Source: JAFGIN01 sp050301235 | GTDB taxonomy: Bacteria > Fibrobacterota > Chitinivibrionia > Chitinivibrionales > Chitinispirillaceae | NCBI GenBank assembly: GCA_050301235.1 | Contig: JBNKZD010000258.1 | Location: 25,221-89,220 of the forward strand | Direction of reading: 5' to 3' | Length of the DNA stretch: 64,000 bases | Part shown: piece by piece, positions 33,167 through 41,935 of the stretch | Numbering within the stretch: position 1 is the stretch's first letter | How the letters are laid out: every line of letters begins with the position of its first letter | Notes under the pieces: generated by a model | Database searches by the model: none | The model's input: the letters and a program-made list of their open reading frames with translations, nothing else | Told to the model about the DNA's origin: nothing | Program-made: the position numbers and the translations under genes

Positions 33167-35095
33167 TTGAGAGTATTAACAATTTTTCTGGTATACCTGT
33201 TTATATTCTACCGAGGACTGTCGGCTGCTTACCGGGATGGTGATTTTACCATTCCGCAAGTTTCCCCGGGTTTCGTTCATTGTAAAGCTACTTCCAATGA
33301 AATCATTCGTACAGAGTCTTCTGACACTCTTGAGAGAATCGATACGGTGGGTATACTGCGTCCAGGACAACTGGTCATGAGACAGAAATGTAATAACGGA
33401 TATAGTTTCTTTTCCGGCAAACTTGACACAACAGCTTTTTTGAAACGCCCCCCGCTTTACGCTTTTTCAATTCCGGGATGGGCCCGGCTCAGTGACATCC
33501 TTCAGTACCGGTTTTACCGGGAACCTACCGATAAGCCCGGCAGGGATGAAGAGACCGTGTATTTTGATCAGGAGCGAATATTTGTAAGAAACTACAGCGT
33601 CATCTATTATTACCGTAACGGGATCTGGTTTCATCTTGACGGTGAGGATTCTCTTTTAACCGGCTCGATTTCTATTCATTCTGAACCACCCGGAGCAACA
33701 GTTGCTATCGATGGTGAAACTATCTCTGAAACCACACCTTGCAGCATAAACCATCTTCTGCCCGGTATTCATAAGGTTGAATTGTTTCTTGATAATTACC
33801 ATTTTCTTTCCAAGTCGGTTAAAGTATTTTCGGACAGCCTGGTAAAAACTTCATTTCAGCTTCTGACAAATATGGATACTGTTTATATCACTGGTGATGT
33901 TCCTTACGGACTGCTTCTTCTTCCACAGCCACCTACCGACTCACTATTCTCAGTAGATTCTCATTATGTTGCATCTACCCGTGTCCAGCTTCCTCCCGGC
34001 AGACATACAGTTTCATGGAATGGGGACCAGTTGTATGAATCTGTAGATACTGCGGTCATCATTAAAGAAGGGGTTGTGTCCTATTTTGATTTTGTTTTCA
34101 GACGCAGATATGGCATGTTACGAATAACCCCTATCCCCGCAGATGCCCAGATCTGTATCCAGAACGATCCCTGCAGATTTGGTGAACAGATCCTTGAGAT
34201 TCCAAGCGATATTTACCGGGTCACAGCACATCGTTATGGGTTTAAGAGCCTCATGAGAGAAATTCTTGTTCAGCCCGATACGATTATTACCTGTGAAATG
34301 AACCTGCTCCGTTCACCGGACAGGGATGCCGACGGGTTTGTTGACAGTATAGATCAGTGTCCGGAAATATACGGGCTCTATGACGGGTGCCCTAGACAGC
34401 GTGTAAAGGATGCTATGACGATCAAGCGCTCGGAAGTTTCTGAATATATAAAAAGTGACCCCTTTTCATTTGATTTTTCCACCATTAATTTTATTTTGCG
34501 CATGCCAACAAGAAAAGCCTTCTCTGATTTTCTCTCCGCTTTTTCCAGTGGTAGAATTGGTGGGATCAATAATTACAGAGGATTTTCATTTATTAACTCT
34601 TTTCAAGCATCCTGGAAAGGAATGATCGCTGCACTGGAACTTGGTCAGTGGTCATCAGGAATTCACTATCAGCGTGATGACACTATGAAAATTTCAACCG
34701 AAAAGGGAAACCAGTATGAAATCTATTACGATTCTCTGACCGGAGTGGAACCGGTGATGCTCATACCCAGCACGACTGTCTCATTCGGGTTACATTACAA
34801 CTTTTCATGGGTCAATGTCGCCTATTCTCTTGGGTACCAATGGGAAGATATCATTTTGAGAGGACTTTATAACACAGGTACACAAAGCTTCGAGAGGGTA
34901 GCCTTTGATAACGACTGGTGGTTTCATCAACTTCAGTTTGAAACTAATTTCCGTACCGGTGAGATGATATCTCCTATAGCATTTTTTAAATTCAAGTTTC
35001 CTTTTGGAAAAACACTTAGAACTCGCTGGCATGTGATGCAGGCCGGAGTTATACTAAAAATTACACCAGCACACAAAAAGAGCACATCAAGATGA
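33167..35095 (+). CDS. PEGA-domain exported protein with Ca-binding-type linker and C-terminal barrel
   Basis: 642 residues starting from TTG at 33167, with AGAGG upstream. A signal peptide is followed by an N-terminal region of unknown fold. Next come PEGA-type beta-sandwiches (about 165-230, HSEPPGATVAIDGETISETTP; and about 315-380, GMLRITPIPADAQICI). Then a thrombospondin-3-like acidic loop (DRDADGFVDSIDQCPE near 390). The last ~220 residues look like an outer-membrane barrel (aromatic-alternating strands). PEGA domains are thought to bind surface glycans or peptidoglycan. It follows lpxB by 12 bases and overlaps the tiny lipoprotein gene by 4, so it may be an envelope structure protein. 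Confidence 0.72.
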   Translation: MRVLTIFLVYLFIFYRGLSAAYRDGDFTIPQVSPGFVHCKATSNEIIRTESSDTLERIDTVGILRPGQLVMRQKCNNGYSFFSGKLDTTAFLKRPPLYAFSIPGWARLSDILQYRFYREPTDKPGRDEETVYFDQERIFVRNYSVIYYYRNGIWFHLDGEDSLLTGSISIHSEPPGATVAIDGETISETTPCSINHLLPGIHKVELFLDNYHFLSKSVKVFSDSLVKTSFQLLTNMDTVYITGDVPYGLLLLPQPPTDSLFSVDSHYVASTRVQLPPGRHTVSWNGDQLYESVDTAVIIKEGVVSYFDFVFRRRYGMLRITPIPADAQICIQNDPCRFGEQILEIPSDIYRVTAHRYGFKSLMREILVQPDTIITCEMNLLRSPDRDADGFVDSIDQCPEIYGLYDGCPRQRVKDAMTIKRSEVSEYIKSDPFSFDFSTINFILRMPTRKAFSDFLSAFSSGRIGGINNYRGFSFINSFQASWKGMIAALELGQWSSGIHYQRDDTMKISTEKGNQYEIYYDSLTGVEPVMLIPSTTVSFGLHYNFSWVNVAYSLGYQWEDIILRGLYNTGTQSFERVAFDNDWWFHQLQFETNFRTGEMISPIAFFKFKFPFGKTLRTRWHVMQAGVILKITPAHKKSTSR

Positions 35096-35238
35096 AAAAA
35101 TTGATATTCACTGTCGTTTCCCTACTCATGCTTCAAATGATTTCTTTTCTGCTATCCTGTGGCGGTGGTTTCGGCTCCGATTCTTCAAATGCGGATGATA
35201 TCGGCAACGAGATTTTCGGCACTGATTCGGGAAAATAA
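35092..35238 (+). CDS. Tiny lipoprotein (48 residues)
   Basis: MKKLIFTVVSLLML... with a clear lipobox LLSC (Cys23), followed by GGGFGSDSSNADDIG and a short acidic tail ending DSGK. The ATG overlaps the stop of the PEGA-protein gene (ATGA), so it is probably translated by coupling. The mature lipopeptide would be only about 26 residues. Function unknown. It could anchor or modulate the PEGA/barrel protein. Confidence 0.7.
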   Translation: MKKLIFTVVSLLMLQMISFLLSCGGGFGSDSSNADDIGNEIFGTDSGK

Positions 35239-35524
35239 GTCACTGGCCTGAATCTTGCATGTTTAACTAGTGTGATGTCCTGGAATTAACAGGAATTTTC
35301 CAGATTCGAAAATTTCCTTTATTATCTAAGGAAACACCTTAATTCCTGCCAATTATCAGGCAGCACATAAATTACCTGATACCAGTAATTCTCCAATATG
35401 AAGATGCCCCAAATGTAGCGCTGATAAAACTATCATCAGATCATTGTAAATAGTAATAATAGAACATCTGGTTCCCCATCGCAGTACTCAGAAATTGTAA
35501 ATCTTAACAGATTGGAGATATACA
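35239..35524. other. Intergenic region before the FKBP gene
   Basis: About 285 AT-rich bases after the lipoprotein operon, carrying the promoter region of the prolyl isomerase gene. No coding signal or strong hairpin was recognised. Confidence 0.35.
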
Positions 35525-35974
35525 ATGGCTGCAAAACAGGGAGATACCGTCAGTGTTTTATTCACAGGTACATTAAACGACAGTACCGTGTTTGACAGTT
35601 CCAATGGGGAACCTTTCAAATTTAAACTGGGAAGTGGCATGGTCATTCCCGGGTTCGAAGATGCTATAATCGGGATGAATATAGGTCAGGAAAAAACAAT
35701 AACAGTACCATCAGAGCTTGCCTACGGTCCCCATATCGAGGATCTTGTCACCACTGTTAATCGGAATCTTTTTCCCCCTGAAATTGTCCCGGAAAAGGGC
35801 AAGCAGGTTCGTGTTGCAAACCAGGCAGGACAAACATTTATTGTTACCATCACCGATATCAATGATGGGCATGTCACCCTGGATGCTAATCACCCTCTGG
35901 CAGGAAAAGATCTGACATTTAATATTACTCTCCTGGAAATTATTCCATCATTTGAATCTCTGGATGAAGCGTAA
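35525..35974 (+). CDS. FKBP-type peptidyl-prolyl isomerase, SlyD-like
   Basis: 149 residues. The FKBP core is split by an insert-in-flap chaperone domain as in SlyD: VSVLFTGTLNDSTVFDSS, then GSGMVIPGFEDAIIGMNIGQEKTITVPSELAYG. The insert (about 70-120) contains VRVANQAGQTFIVTITDINDGHVTLDANHPLAGK, and the final FKBP strand is LTFNITLLEI. It lacks the His/Cys-rich metal tail of E. coli SlyD. It catalyses proline isomerisation and has chaperone activity in the cytoplasm. It appears to be a single-gene unit with AGATTGGAGATAT before the ATG. Confidence 0.9.
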   Translation: MAAKQGDTVSVLFTGTLNDSTVFDSSNGEPFKFKLGSGMVIPGFEDAIIGMNIGQEKTITVPSELAYGPHIEDLVTTVNRNLFPPEIVPEKGKQVRVANQAGQTFIVTITDINDGHVTLDANHPLAGKDLTFNITLLEIIPSFESLDEA

Positions 35975-36198
35975 AGATGTAATTCTTCTCTTGTTATAAA
36001 AGGGTGCTTCAAAAGACTTCCCGTAGTGTCGGGTCAAATGATGAATAAAAGGTAGTCTTTCAATTACTTCGGATTTTATAGCTATTTCATTCCTGAAACT
36101 GTATACTTTAAATTTGAACTCAACACTGCTGTTTAAGTTCTTCCGATTTAAACAGCATTTTTAAAAAAAGTATCCTGTTTCCGGGGTGAAGTAGATCC

Positions 36199-37473
36199 GT
36201 GGGAACTATTCCAGTAATTACCAGCAATCAACAAATCGTCGATACGGTTTCAAACATCATATATAATGATCTTGATGAACCGCTTAAAGTAACCTGGCTG
36301 AAGAATTCCGATATTGCTCTTGAATTCATGGCATTTGATATGCCCGAATTAATAATGATCGATTTCAGTGATCACGGCTTTAACGGTTATGAATTACTGG
36401 ATAAAATTACACAGGACAACTGGTTACTCAATGCCGGTATTGTTGCTTTCTGTGCGTCTTCAACCGAAGTCGAAACCCTCGAAAATTTACGTAAAGCGAA
36501 TCTGATCATCGCATTAACTGACCTCGAACTTGAAAATCAACTTCAGAAAATCTTAACTATCATATTCAAAAACCGTCGCATTATATTTCAACACACATTA
36601 AGTACAAATCTTATCAATGATTACCAGGCTTCATTCACATTAGATAACGACCCCTATGTTGCCCGCTGTTATGCAAACCTTATTTGTAATTTCATTCATA
36701 ATTCATATAGAATTTCTTCTGAAATAAAATTCCAGCTCAAACTGGCGCTGACAGAACTATTACTCAACGCAGTAGAGCATGGAAATTGTGAAATAACGTA
36801 CGATGATAAAACTGAATGGATGGATACAAATTTTGATATCTATGAATTGATTAAAGAACGTATGCAAATCCCTGACATCGCATATCGTAAAGTTTATCTG
36901 AAATTTTCACTTACTTCACAGCAGGGAGAGTTTATTATTACCGATGAAGGCAAGGGTTTTGACTGGCGGAACATGAAAGATCCATCCAAAGAAGAAAATC
37001 TTCTGATGCTTCATGGAAGAGGCATTATGATGACCCGTGCCGTCGTTAAAAATCTCACATTCAATGATAAAGGTAACGAAGTCTCTTTTCAAATCTTTTT
37101 TGATAACGACCCAGGACTTCAGATGCCTGGATTTCTGGATAATTTATCTTTTAGAGATATCAATCCAGGTGATGTAATCTTTGAACAGGGAGAAACAAGT
37201 GATTTCCTTTACTATATCGTTGAAGGCAGGTATAGCGTCCAAGCGAATGGGCATCAGGTTTCTGTTCTTACGCCAGATGATATATTTATGGGAGAAATGT
37301 CCTTTTTACTTAACAACCGAAGAAGCGCATCAGTAACAGCCGACTCAAAAGGGAAACTGATTCAGATATCTAAAAAACAGTTTGTCGAGACAATTAAAAA
37401 GCAGCCACACTATGCACTATTTCTCTGCCGGCTTCTAGCGCAGAGGATTTTAAGATCAAATCAACGAAAATAA
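36199..37473 (+). CDS. Receiver-like / anti-sigma-type ATPase / cNMP-binding signalling protein
   Basis: 424 residues from a GTG start. Residues 1-125 resemble a receiver domain (IPVITSNQQIVDTV, LIMIDFSDHGFNGYELL, with an Asp near residue 55). Residues about 140-300 form a GHKL ATPase of the RsbW/anti-sigma type: LKLALTELLLNAVEHGNCE (N box), FIITDEGKGFDWR (G1) and HGRGIMMTRAVVKNL. Residues about 305-424 are a cyclic-nucleotide-binding domain (INPGDVIFEQGETSDFLYYIVEG ... GEMSFLLNNRRSASV). Such proteins link a phospho-signal or cNMP to partner switching. It lies convergent to the CheA-like gene, 42 bases away, at the edge of the signalling island. No sigma factor or antagonist is adjacent. Confidence 0.8.
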   Translation: MGTIPVITSNQQIVDTVSNIIYNDLDEPLKVTWLKNSDIALEFMAFDMPELIMIDFSDHGFNGYELLDKITQDNWLLNAGIVAFCASSTEVETLENLRKANLIIALTDLELENQLQKILTIIFKNRRIIFQHTLSTNLINDYQASFTLDNDPYVARCYANLICNFIHNSYRISSEIKFQLKLALTELLLNAVEHGNCEITYDDKTEWMDTNFDIYELIKERMQIPDIAYRKVYLKFSLTSQQGEFIITDEGKGFDWRNMKDPSKEENLLMLHGRGIMMTRAVVKNLTFNDKGNEVSFQIFFDNDPGLQMPGFLDNLSFRDINPGDVIFEQGETSDFLYYIVEGRYSVQANGHQVSVLTPDDIFMGEMSFLLNNRRSASVTADSKGKLIQISKKQFVETIKKQPHYALFLCRLLAQRILRSNQRK

Positions 37474-37515
37474 TTATCCCCGAAAAAACTCATAACTTAA
37501 ATTGGATACTGGAAA

Positions 37516-39642
37516 TCAAACCACTACTGTGGATTCCGTCTCGAATAATTTATCCACATTCACGATCATATATATCTGGCCGGTCCCACTCACTGCAGCC
37601 CCATCAAATTGTGTCGACTTCAGAAGTCCGCCTTCTATCTTTTTGGAAACGACTTTTTGTATTCCAACAATCTCCTTTACTGCAATCACCGATTTCCCTT
37701 TTTTGGTTTCTACCAGAACGCCCATGCACCTGCTTTTTTTCTTCTGTTCTTCATCGGTACACTCAAATCCAAGTAGGCTATCTATAATGTAGAGTGGATT
37801 CAAGCCACCCCTGCGTTGAATGGTAGTTCCTTTTCCGGCAACACTGTTGACATGATCCGGCTCGATTCTGAAAGCCTCGATAACATTGCTTAAGGGTACT
37901 ACATACACTTCACCAGCGAAACTCTCCACAACATAGCCATCCATAATTTGTGTACTTGCATTTTTGGGCAATGTTATAGTAAATGTTGTTCCTGAATTTA
38001 CATTACTGATTACATCGATTTTTCCAGCGGCGCCAGTTATTGCTTTTTTGACAACATCCATTCCTACTCCACGCCCCGAGATATCGGTAACTTCCATAGC
38101 AGTTGAAACACCACTATGGAAGAGCAGGTCTGTTATTTGATCTGCACTCATCTCTTCATCACTTTTAATGATTCCAACCTCTACCGCTTTTTTCTTTATC
38201 CCTGCATAGTTAAGCCCGGATCCGTCATCCTTGACTGTTAATTGCAGTACATCATCCTCTTCGACCAGTGAAACGGTAATGGTTCCCGTCTCATCTTTTT
38301 TCAGTTTTGTACGCTCTTCGGGGAGTTCTATTCCATGATCTGCTGCATTTCTAACCATGTGAGTCAATGGTGCATCGAGCAGATCGATATAGCTTTTATC
38401 AATTGCAATTTCGTTTCCCTTACAGACAATATTAATTTTCTTATGTTTACTTGAAGCTATATCTCTGACAATTCGTGGAACCTTTTGCAAAAGTTGTTTT
38501 CCTTCAACTTTACGAATTTCCATTATTTTGGAGCGTAATTCACCTGAGATTGCTTCAAACTGACCAATAGCTTCTTTAAGATTCACCTGCATTTGTGATA
38601 TGTCATCTTTTTCTGCACATTTTCTCTGGAGATGGCGTAACATCTCTTCTACACCGAGTAATTCACCTACCGATCGAAGAAAATCGTCAAGCGCTTTTTC
38701 CGGAATCCTCATTGTCTTATCAGTTTTTAAGTGCTGCTCTTTTATATCATTTTTCTGATGATCATTTTCTGATTGTACAGGTACTGTTTTTTCATCTTTC
38801 TTTTGTTCTAATGTATGCAGTTTTTCCAATAATAATGATTCTGCCAGCTGATCAATACCGGCATCAGAATTATTGAAAGTATCAAAAATATCGGTTATAT
38901 CATCTACGATCTGTCTCTGCCAGTCACAAACACATTTTCCATGAAGTTTCTCAATCAGCATATATAACTTATCTGAAGAAACATTGGAACTCTTTAGATT
39001 ACTTATTTCTTTTATTTTTTCCCTTAATTCCTGAATTACTTCTTTAAATTCCTTGTCAATACTTTCGGATGGAATGGCTGCAGGTTGGTCATTATTCTTA
39101 CCTCCAGATACCATCTGTATTTTTGACAACAATGATATCAGTTGCTCTAGTTTTCCGGAATGTTCGTTTATATTTCCTTTTCTTAATTCACGAATAATTT
39201 CATCTATTTCAGATTGTAATATACTGTGTTCAGTATTACTTTTGTCATTCAGGGCGCTTTCAATTGCGTCCAAAACTGAAGAATATGCAGCTTCATCTGA
39301 TAATTCATCACGATCCTCTCTTACGTTAAGAAGTATTTCACGCAAATGATCCAATCCGGGAAGAAGAGCATTAATTATAGAACTATCAACTTTTTTAATT
39401 TTTTTCCGTATCTGGTCGAGCAGATTTTCCATACAATGAGCAAGTTTCTTCAACTGCATCAACCCGAAATATGCTGCATTCCCTTTTAAGGAATGAATCG
39501 GCCTGAAAATTGCGCCAATAATCTCAACATTGTCAGGATTGTTCTCCAACTCGACAAATAAGGTGTCTACTTCCGATAGTGCGTCTATCGACTCATCGAT
39601 AAACCCCAGCAACAGTTCTCTATTGACATCACTGAATTTCAT
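37516..39642 (-). CDS. CheA-like histidine kinase
   Basis: 708 residues with CheA order: an N-terminal Hpt/P1 domain with phospho-acceptor His50 in IHSLKGNAAYFG; a long charged low-complexity linker where P2 would be; a P3 dimerisation helix pair (about 305-375); and a P4 GHKL ATPase (about 380-560: HMVRNAADHGIELPEER, VKDDGSGLNYAGI, LLFHSGVSTAMEVTDISGRGVGMDVV). It ends with a P5 CheW-like domain (about 565-705). No receptor, CheW, CheB or CheR gene is near. It is the last gene of a minus-strand run of kinases and receivers, so it probably belongs to a dedicated non-flagellar pathway. Confidence 0.9.
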   Translation of the reverse strand: MKFSDVNRELLLGFIDESIDALSEVDTLFVELENNPDNVEIIGAIFRPIHSLKGNAAYFGLMQLKKLAHCMENLLDQIRKKIKKVDSSIINALLPGLDHLREILLNVREDRDELSDEAAYSSVLDAIESALNDKSNTEHSILQSEIDEIIRELRKGNINEHSGKLEQLISLLSKIQMVSGGKNNDQPAAIPSESIDKEFKEVIQELREKIKEISNLKSSNVSSDKLYMLIEKLHGKCVCDWQRQIVDDITDIFDTFNNSDAGIDQLAESLLLEKLHTLEQKKDEKTVPVQSENDHQKNDIKEQHLKTDKTMRIPEKALDDFLRSVGELLGVEEMLRHLQRKCAEKDDISQMQVNLKEAIGQFEAISGELRSKIMEIRKVEGKQLLQKVPRIVRDIASSKHKKINIVCKGNEIAIDKSYIDLLDAPLTHMVRNAADHGIELPEERTKLKKDETGTITVSLVEEDDVLQLTVKDDGSGLNYAGIKKKAVEVGIIKSDEEMSADQITDLLFHSGVSTAMEVTDISGRGVGMDVVKKAITGAAGKIDVISNVNSGTTFTITLPKNASTQIMDGYVVESFAGEVYVVPLSNVIEAFRIEPDHVNSVAGKGTTIQRRGGLNPLYIIDSLLGFECTDEEQKKKSRCMGVLVETKKGKSVIAVKEIVGIQKVVSKKIEGGLLKSTQFDGAAVSGTGQIYMIVNVDKLFETESTVVV

Positions 39643-39655
39643 AGTTACCTGCCCC

Positions 39656-40072
39656 TTATTCAGAACCCATCTTTTTTAAGAAAAGAAGCTTTTTTTCCCA
39701 GTGTTCAAGATATTTCAGAGCTGCATCAACAGCGCTATCCATCTCACCAAGATCTTCAAGAGGTTTAAAAATACAGGTGTCGGCACCATGTCTGAGACAA
39801 GCCAGTCCGTTGTCCAGCGTTACATATCCGGTCATCATTATAACTCTTGTCATTGGATACTCATCCCGGATTTTTTTTAACAATTCGACTCCATCCATTA
39901 CAGGCATTTTTATATCAGATATTACTATCTGAAAGGGTCTCTTTTCAAGCAAACCAAGGGCTTCCTTACCATTATTGGCAGTTTCAACATGATATCCCCT
40001 GAGTTTATATCTTCTCGCAAGCGAATGCTGTATGTTAACTTCATCATCAACAATTAAAATATTTGGAATCAT
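39656..40072 (-). CDS. CheY-like response regulator receiver
   Basis: 138 residues, a single receiver domain: acidic pair VDDE near residue 9, phosphorylation-site Asp in IVISDIKMPVMDG near 53, Thr in MMTGY, and Lys in CIFKPL. A short helical tail follows (ALKYLEHWEKKLLFLKK) with no output domain. The ATG overlaps the stop of the upstream receiver-kinase gene by 4 bases, and the CheA-like gene starts 13 bases beyond its stop. It could be the phosphate acceptor of either kinase. Confidence 0.9.
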   Translation of the reverse strand: MIPNILIVDDEVNIQHSLARRYKLRGYHVETANNGKEALGLLEKRPFQIVISDIKMPVMDGVELLKKIRDEYPMTRVIMMTGYVTLDNGLACLRHGADTCIFKPLEDLGEMDSAVDAALKYLEHWEKKLLFLKKMGSE

Positions 40073-41292
40073 TTTTCACCCTCTTTCGAACCTTGTAGCT
40101 TAACTGTGAATACCGCTCCACCTTCAGGATGATTTTCTATCAGAAGTTCACCTTTGTGATCATTAATAATATTACTGCTTATAGAAAGCCCCAGGCCAGT
40201 TCCTTTTCCAACCGGTTTTGTTGTGAAAAAGGGCATACATATTTTTTCCAATTTTGCTTCAGGTATTCCTGGACCCGTATCTCTAACTTTAGCTATCACT
40301 TTTCCATCTTTATATTCAGTAGTTATAATCAGATTACCCTCTTTTGAATGCTCTTCGATGGCATCAGCAGCATTGGTAATCAAATTTATAAACACCTGTT
40401 CGATCTGATTGCTGTCACCATACACTTTTCTGCTATTTCTATACTCAGTTTTAACTGATATGTGATATTTCAATCTGTTTTCACATAATTGAAGTGCCGA
40501 GTCGATACATTTTTCCAGTTCAAACAATTCCCTTTTTTCATGAGACATGTGGGAATATGTTTTCAAACCATTGACAATCGTCCGGATTCGTTTCATCCCG
40601 TTTTTCATCTCCTGAAGAATTTCCGGGACATTCATCATAAAATTTTTTGCCAATTCGATCTGGTCAGCAGTTGGATCATTTCCTAATGCCTTTTCAATAA
40701 CGTTGATGTTTTCTTCAAGTGTCTGTATATTGATTGCTACAAATGATGCAGGATTATTTATTTCATGTGCCATTCCTGCGCTCAATATACCTATTGTACT
40801 TAAGCGGTCGGCATGTACCAGTTGTTCAGCTCTCTCGGCAGCAAGTTTTTCCATGAATTTTGAATATTCCAGAAGATTTTCATTACTGATAATCAGCTGC
40901 TGCCGAAGTGTCAGCAATCGAACTCCGACATTGATTCTTGCCCGTAATTCTGTTTGATTAAAGGGCTTAGCCACAAAATCATCAGCACCGTTATCAAGTG
41001 CAAATGCTACATCATTACTGTCGGTTCGGCTAGTCACTATTATTGCATATACTGGTACAGTTGTCGGCTTTTCAGCGAGTGCCTGACAAACCTTAACGCC
41101 ATCCATTCCCGGCATAAGCCAATCCAGAAGAACAAGTACAGGTTTATCAGAGCTGATTATTGCTTTCAAGACAGATTCACCATTGTCAAATGAAGTGACA
41201 GTAAATCCAAAATTTTTCAGTGCTTTTTCCAGAATCAAGCGCTCTATTATGCTGTCATCAGCAATAAATATGTTTTTGACTGAATTTTCCAT
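40069..41292 (-). CDS. Receiver-histidine kinase (REC-HisKA-HATPase)
   Basis: 407 residues with no membrane segment. An N-terminal receiver (1-125: IFIADDSIIERL, LVLLDWLMPGMDG, TSRTDSND, FVAKPFN) is joined by a coiled-coil to a HisKA domain with phospho-His in GILSAGMAHEINNPASF (near residue 177). A full HATPase follows: NLITNAADAIEEH, VRDTGPGIP, FFTTKPVGKGTGLGLS. A soluble intermediate kinase in a phosphorelay is the natural reading. It is ATGA-coupled to the downstream CheY-like gene and lies 24 bases after the Cys4-tailed receiver gene. Confidence 0.9.
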   Translation of the reverse strand: MENSVKNIFIADDSIIERLILEKALKNFGFTVTSFDNGESVLKAIISSDKPVLVLLDWLMPGMDGVKVCQALAEKPTTVPVYAIIVTSRTDSNDVAFALDNGADDFVAKPFNQTELRARINVGVRLLTLRQQLIISNENLLEYSKFMEKLAAERAEQLVHADRLSTIGILSAGMAHEINNPASFVAINIQTLEENINVIEKALGNDPTADQIELAKNFMMNVPEILQEMKNGMKRIRTIVNGLKTYSHMSHEKRELFELEKCIDSALQLCENRLKYHISVKTEYRNSRKVYGDSNQIEQVFINLITNAADAIEEHSKEGNLIITTEYKDGKVIAKVRDTGPGIPEAKLEKICMPFFTTKPVGKGTGLGLSISSNIINDHKGELLIENHPEGGAVFTVKLQGSKEGEK

Positions 41293-41316
41293 TATACAAT
41301 TCTCATCAGATGATAT

Positions 41317-41910
41317 TCAGATCTGTTTATTCTCCAGTATCTTTTCTGCAAATGCAGGATACAGTTTCCTTATGCAATCAGGACATAATCCATGCGATAA
41401 TTCAGCTTCGGTATTCTGCCTGATATATTCTTCAAGTACCTGCCAGGTTCCATCAGGTAAACGGATATTTTTACATCCAGCACAAACAGGGACAATTCCA
41501 CGTAATGTCTTTATCTCTTCCCTCGCACGTTTTAATTCGATGTGTGTTTTTACTCGCGCTAATAACTCTGATGGGTTAAAGGGCTTTGTAATATAATCAA
41601 CGCCGCCGGCATCAAATCCACGAACGATATCTTCAGATTCAACTCTCGCCGTAACAAAAATTATTGGGATATCTTTCAATGTTATTGACTTTTTTATTAA
41701 TCTGCAAACCTCAAGTCCATTTTCATCAGGCATCATGATATCAAGCAGAACAAGATCTGCTGCTTCTTTTTCAAGAAATTTTATAGCATCCTTTCCACTT
41801 TTAGCCATAGCAGTCTGATAATCATATCCTTCCAGGATTCCACACAGCAAACGCAGATTTTCTGAGTTATCGTCAACAACCAGTATCAGAGGAGAATCTT
41901 CTTTTAACAT
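41317..41910 (-). CDS. Response regulator with C-terminal Cys4 zinc-ribbon-like tail
   Basis: 197 residues. A receiver domain (1-125: VVDDNSENLRLL, LVLLDIMMPDENG, VTARVES, YITKPFNPSELLARV) is followed by a coiled-coil and then a short domain: VPVCAGCKNIRLPDGTWQ ... YIRQNTEAELSHGLCPDCIRKLYP. The C-x2-C ... C-x2-C pairs suggest metal binding. This tail is often found at the ends of bacterial receiver/PAS proteins and its role is not established. The gene lies between the hybrid kinase (25 bases upstream) and the receiver-kinase, in the same orientation. Confidence 0.87.
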   Translation of the reverse strand: MLKEDSPLILVVDDNSENLRLLCGILEGYDYQTAMAKSGKDAIKFLEKEAADLVLLDIMMPDENGLEVCRLIKKSITLKDIPIIFVTARVESEDIVRGFDAGGVDYITKPFNPSELLARVKTHIELKRAREEIKTLRGIVPVCAGCKNIRLPDGTWQVLEEYIRQNTEAELSHGLCPDCIRKLYPAFAEKILENKQI

Positions 41911-41935
41911 TTGTTCCTCGCATTTTGGTATTTTA

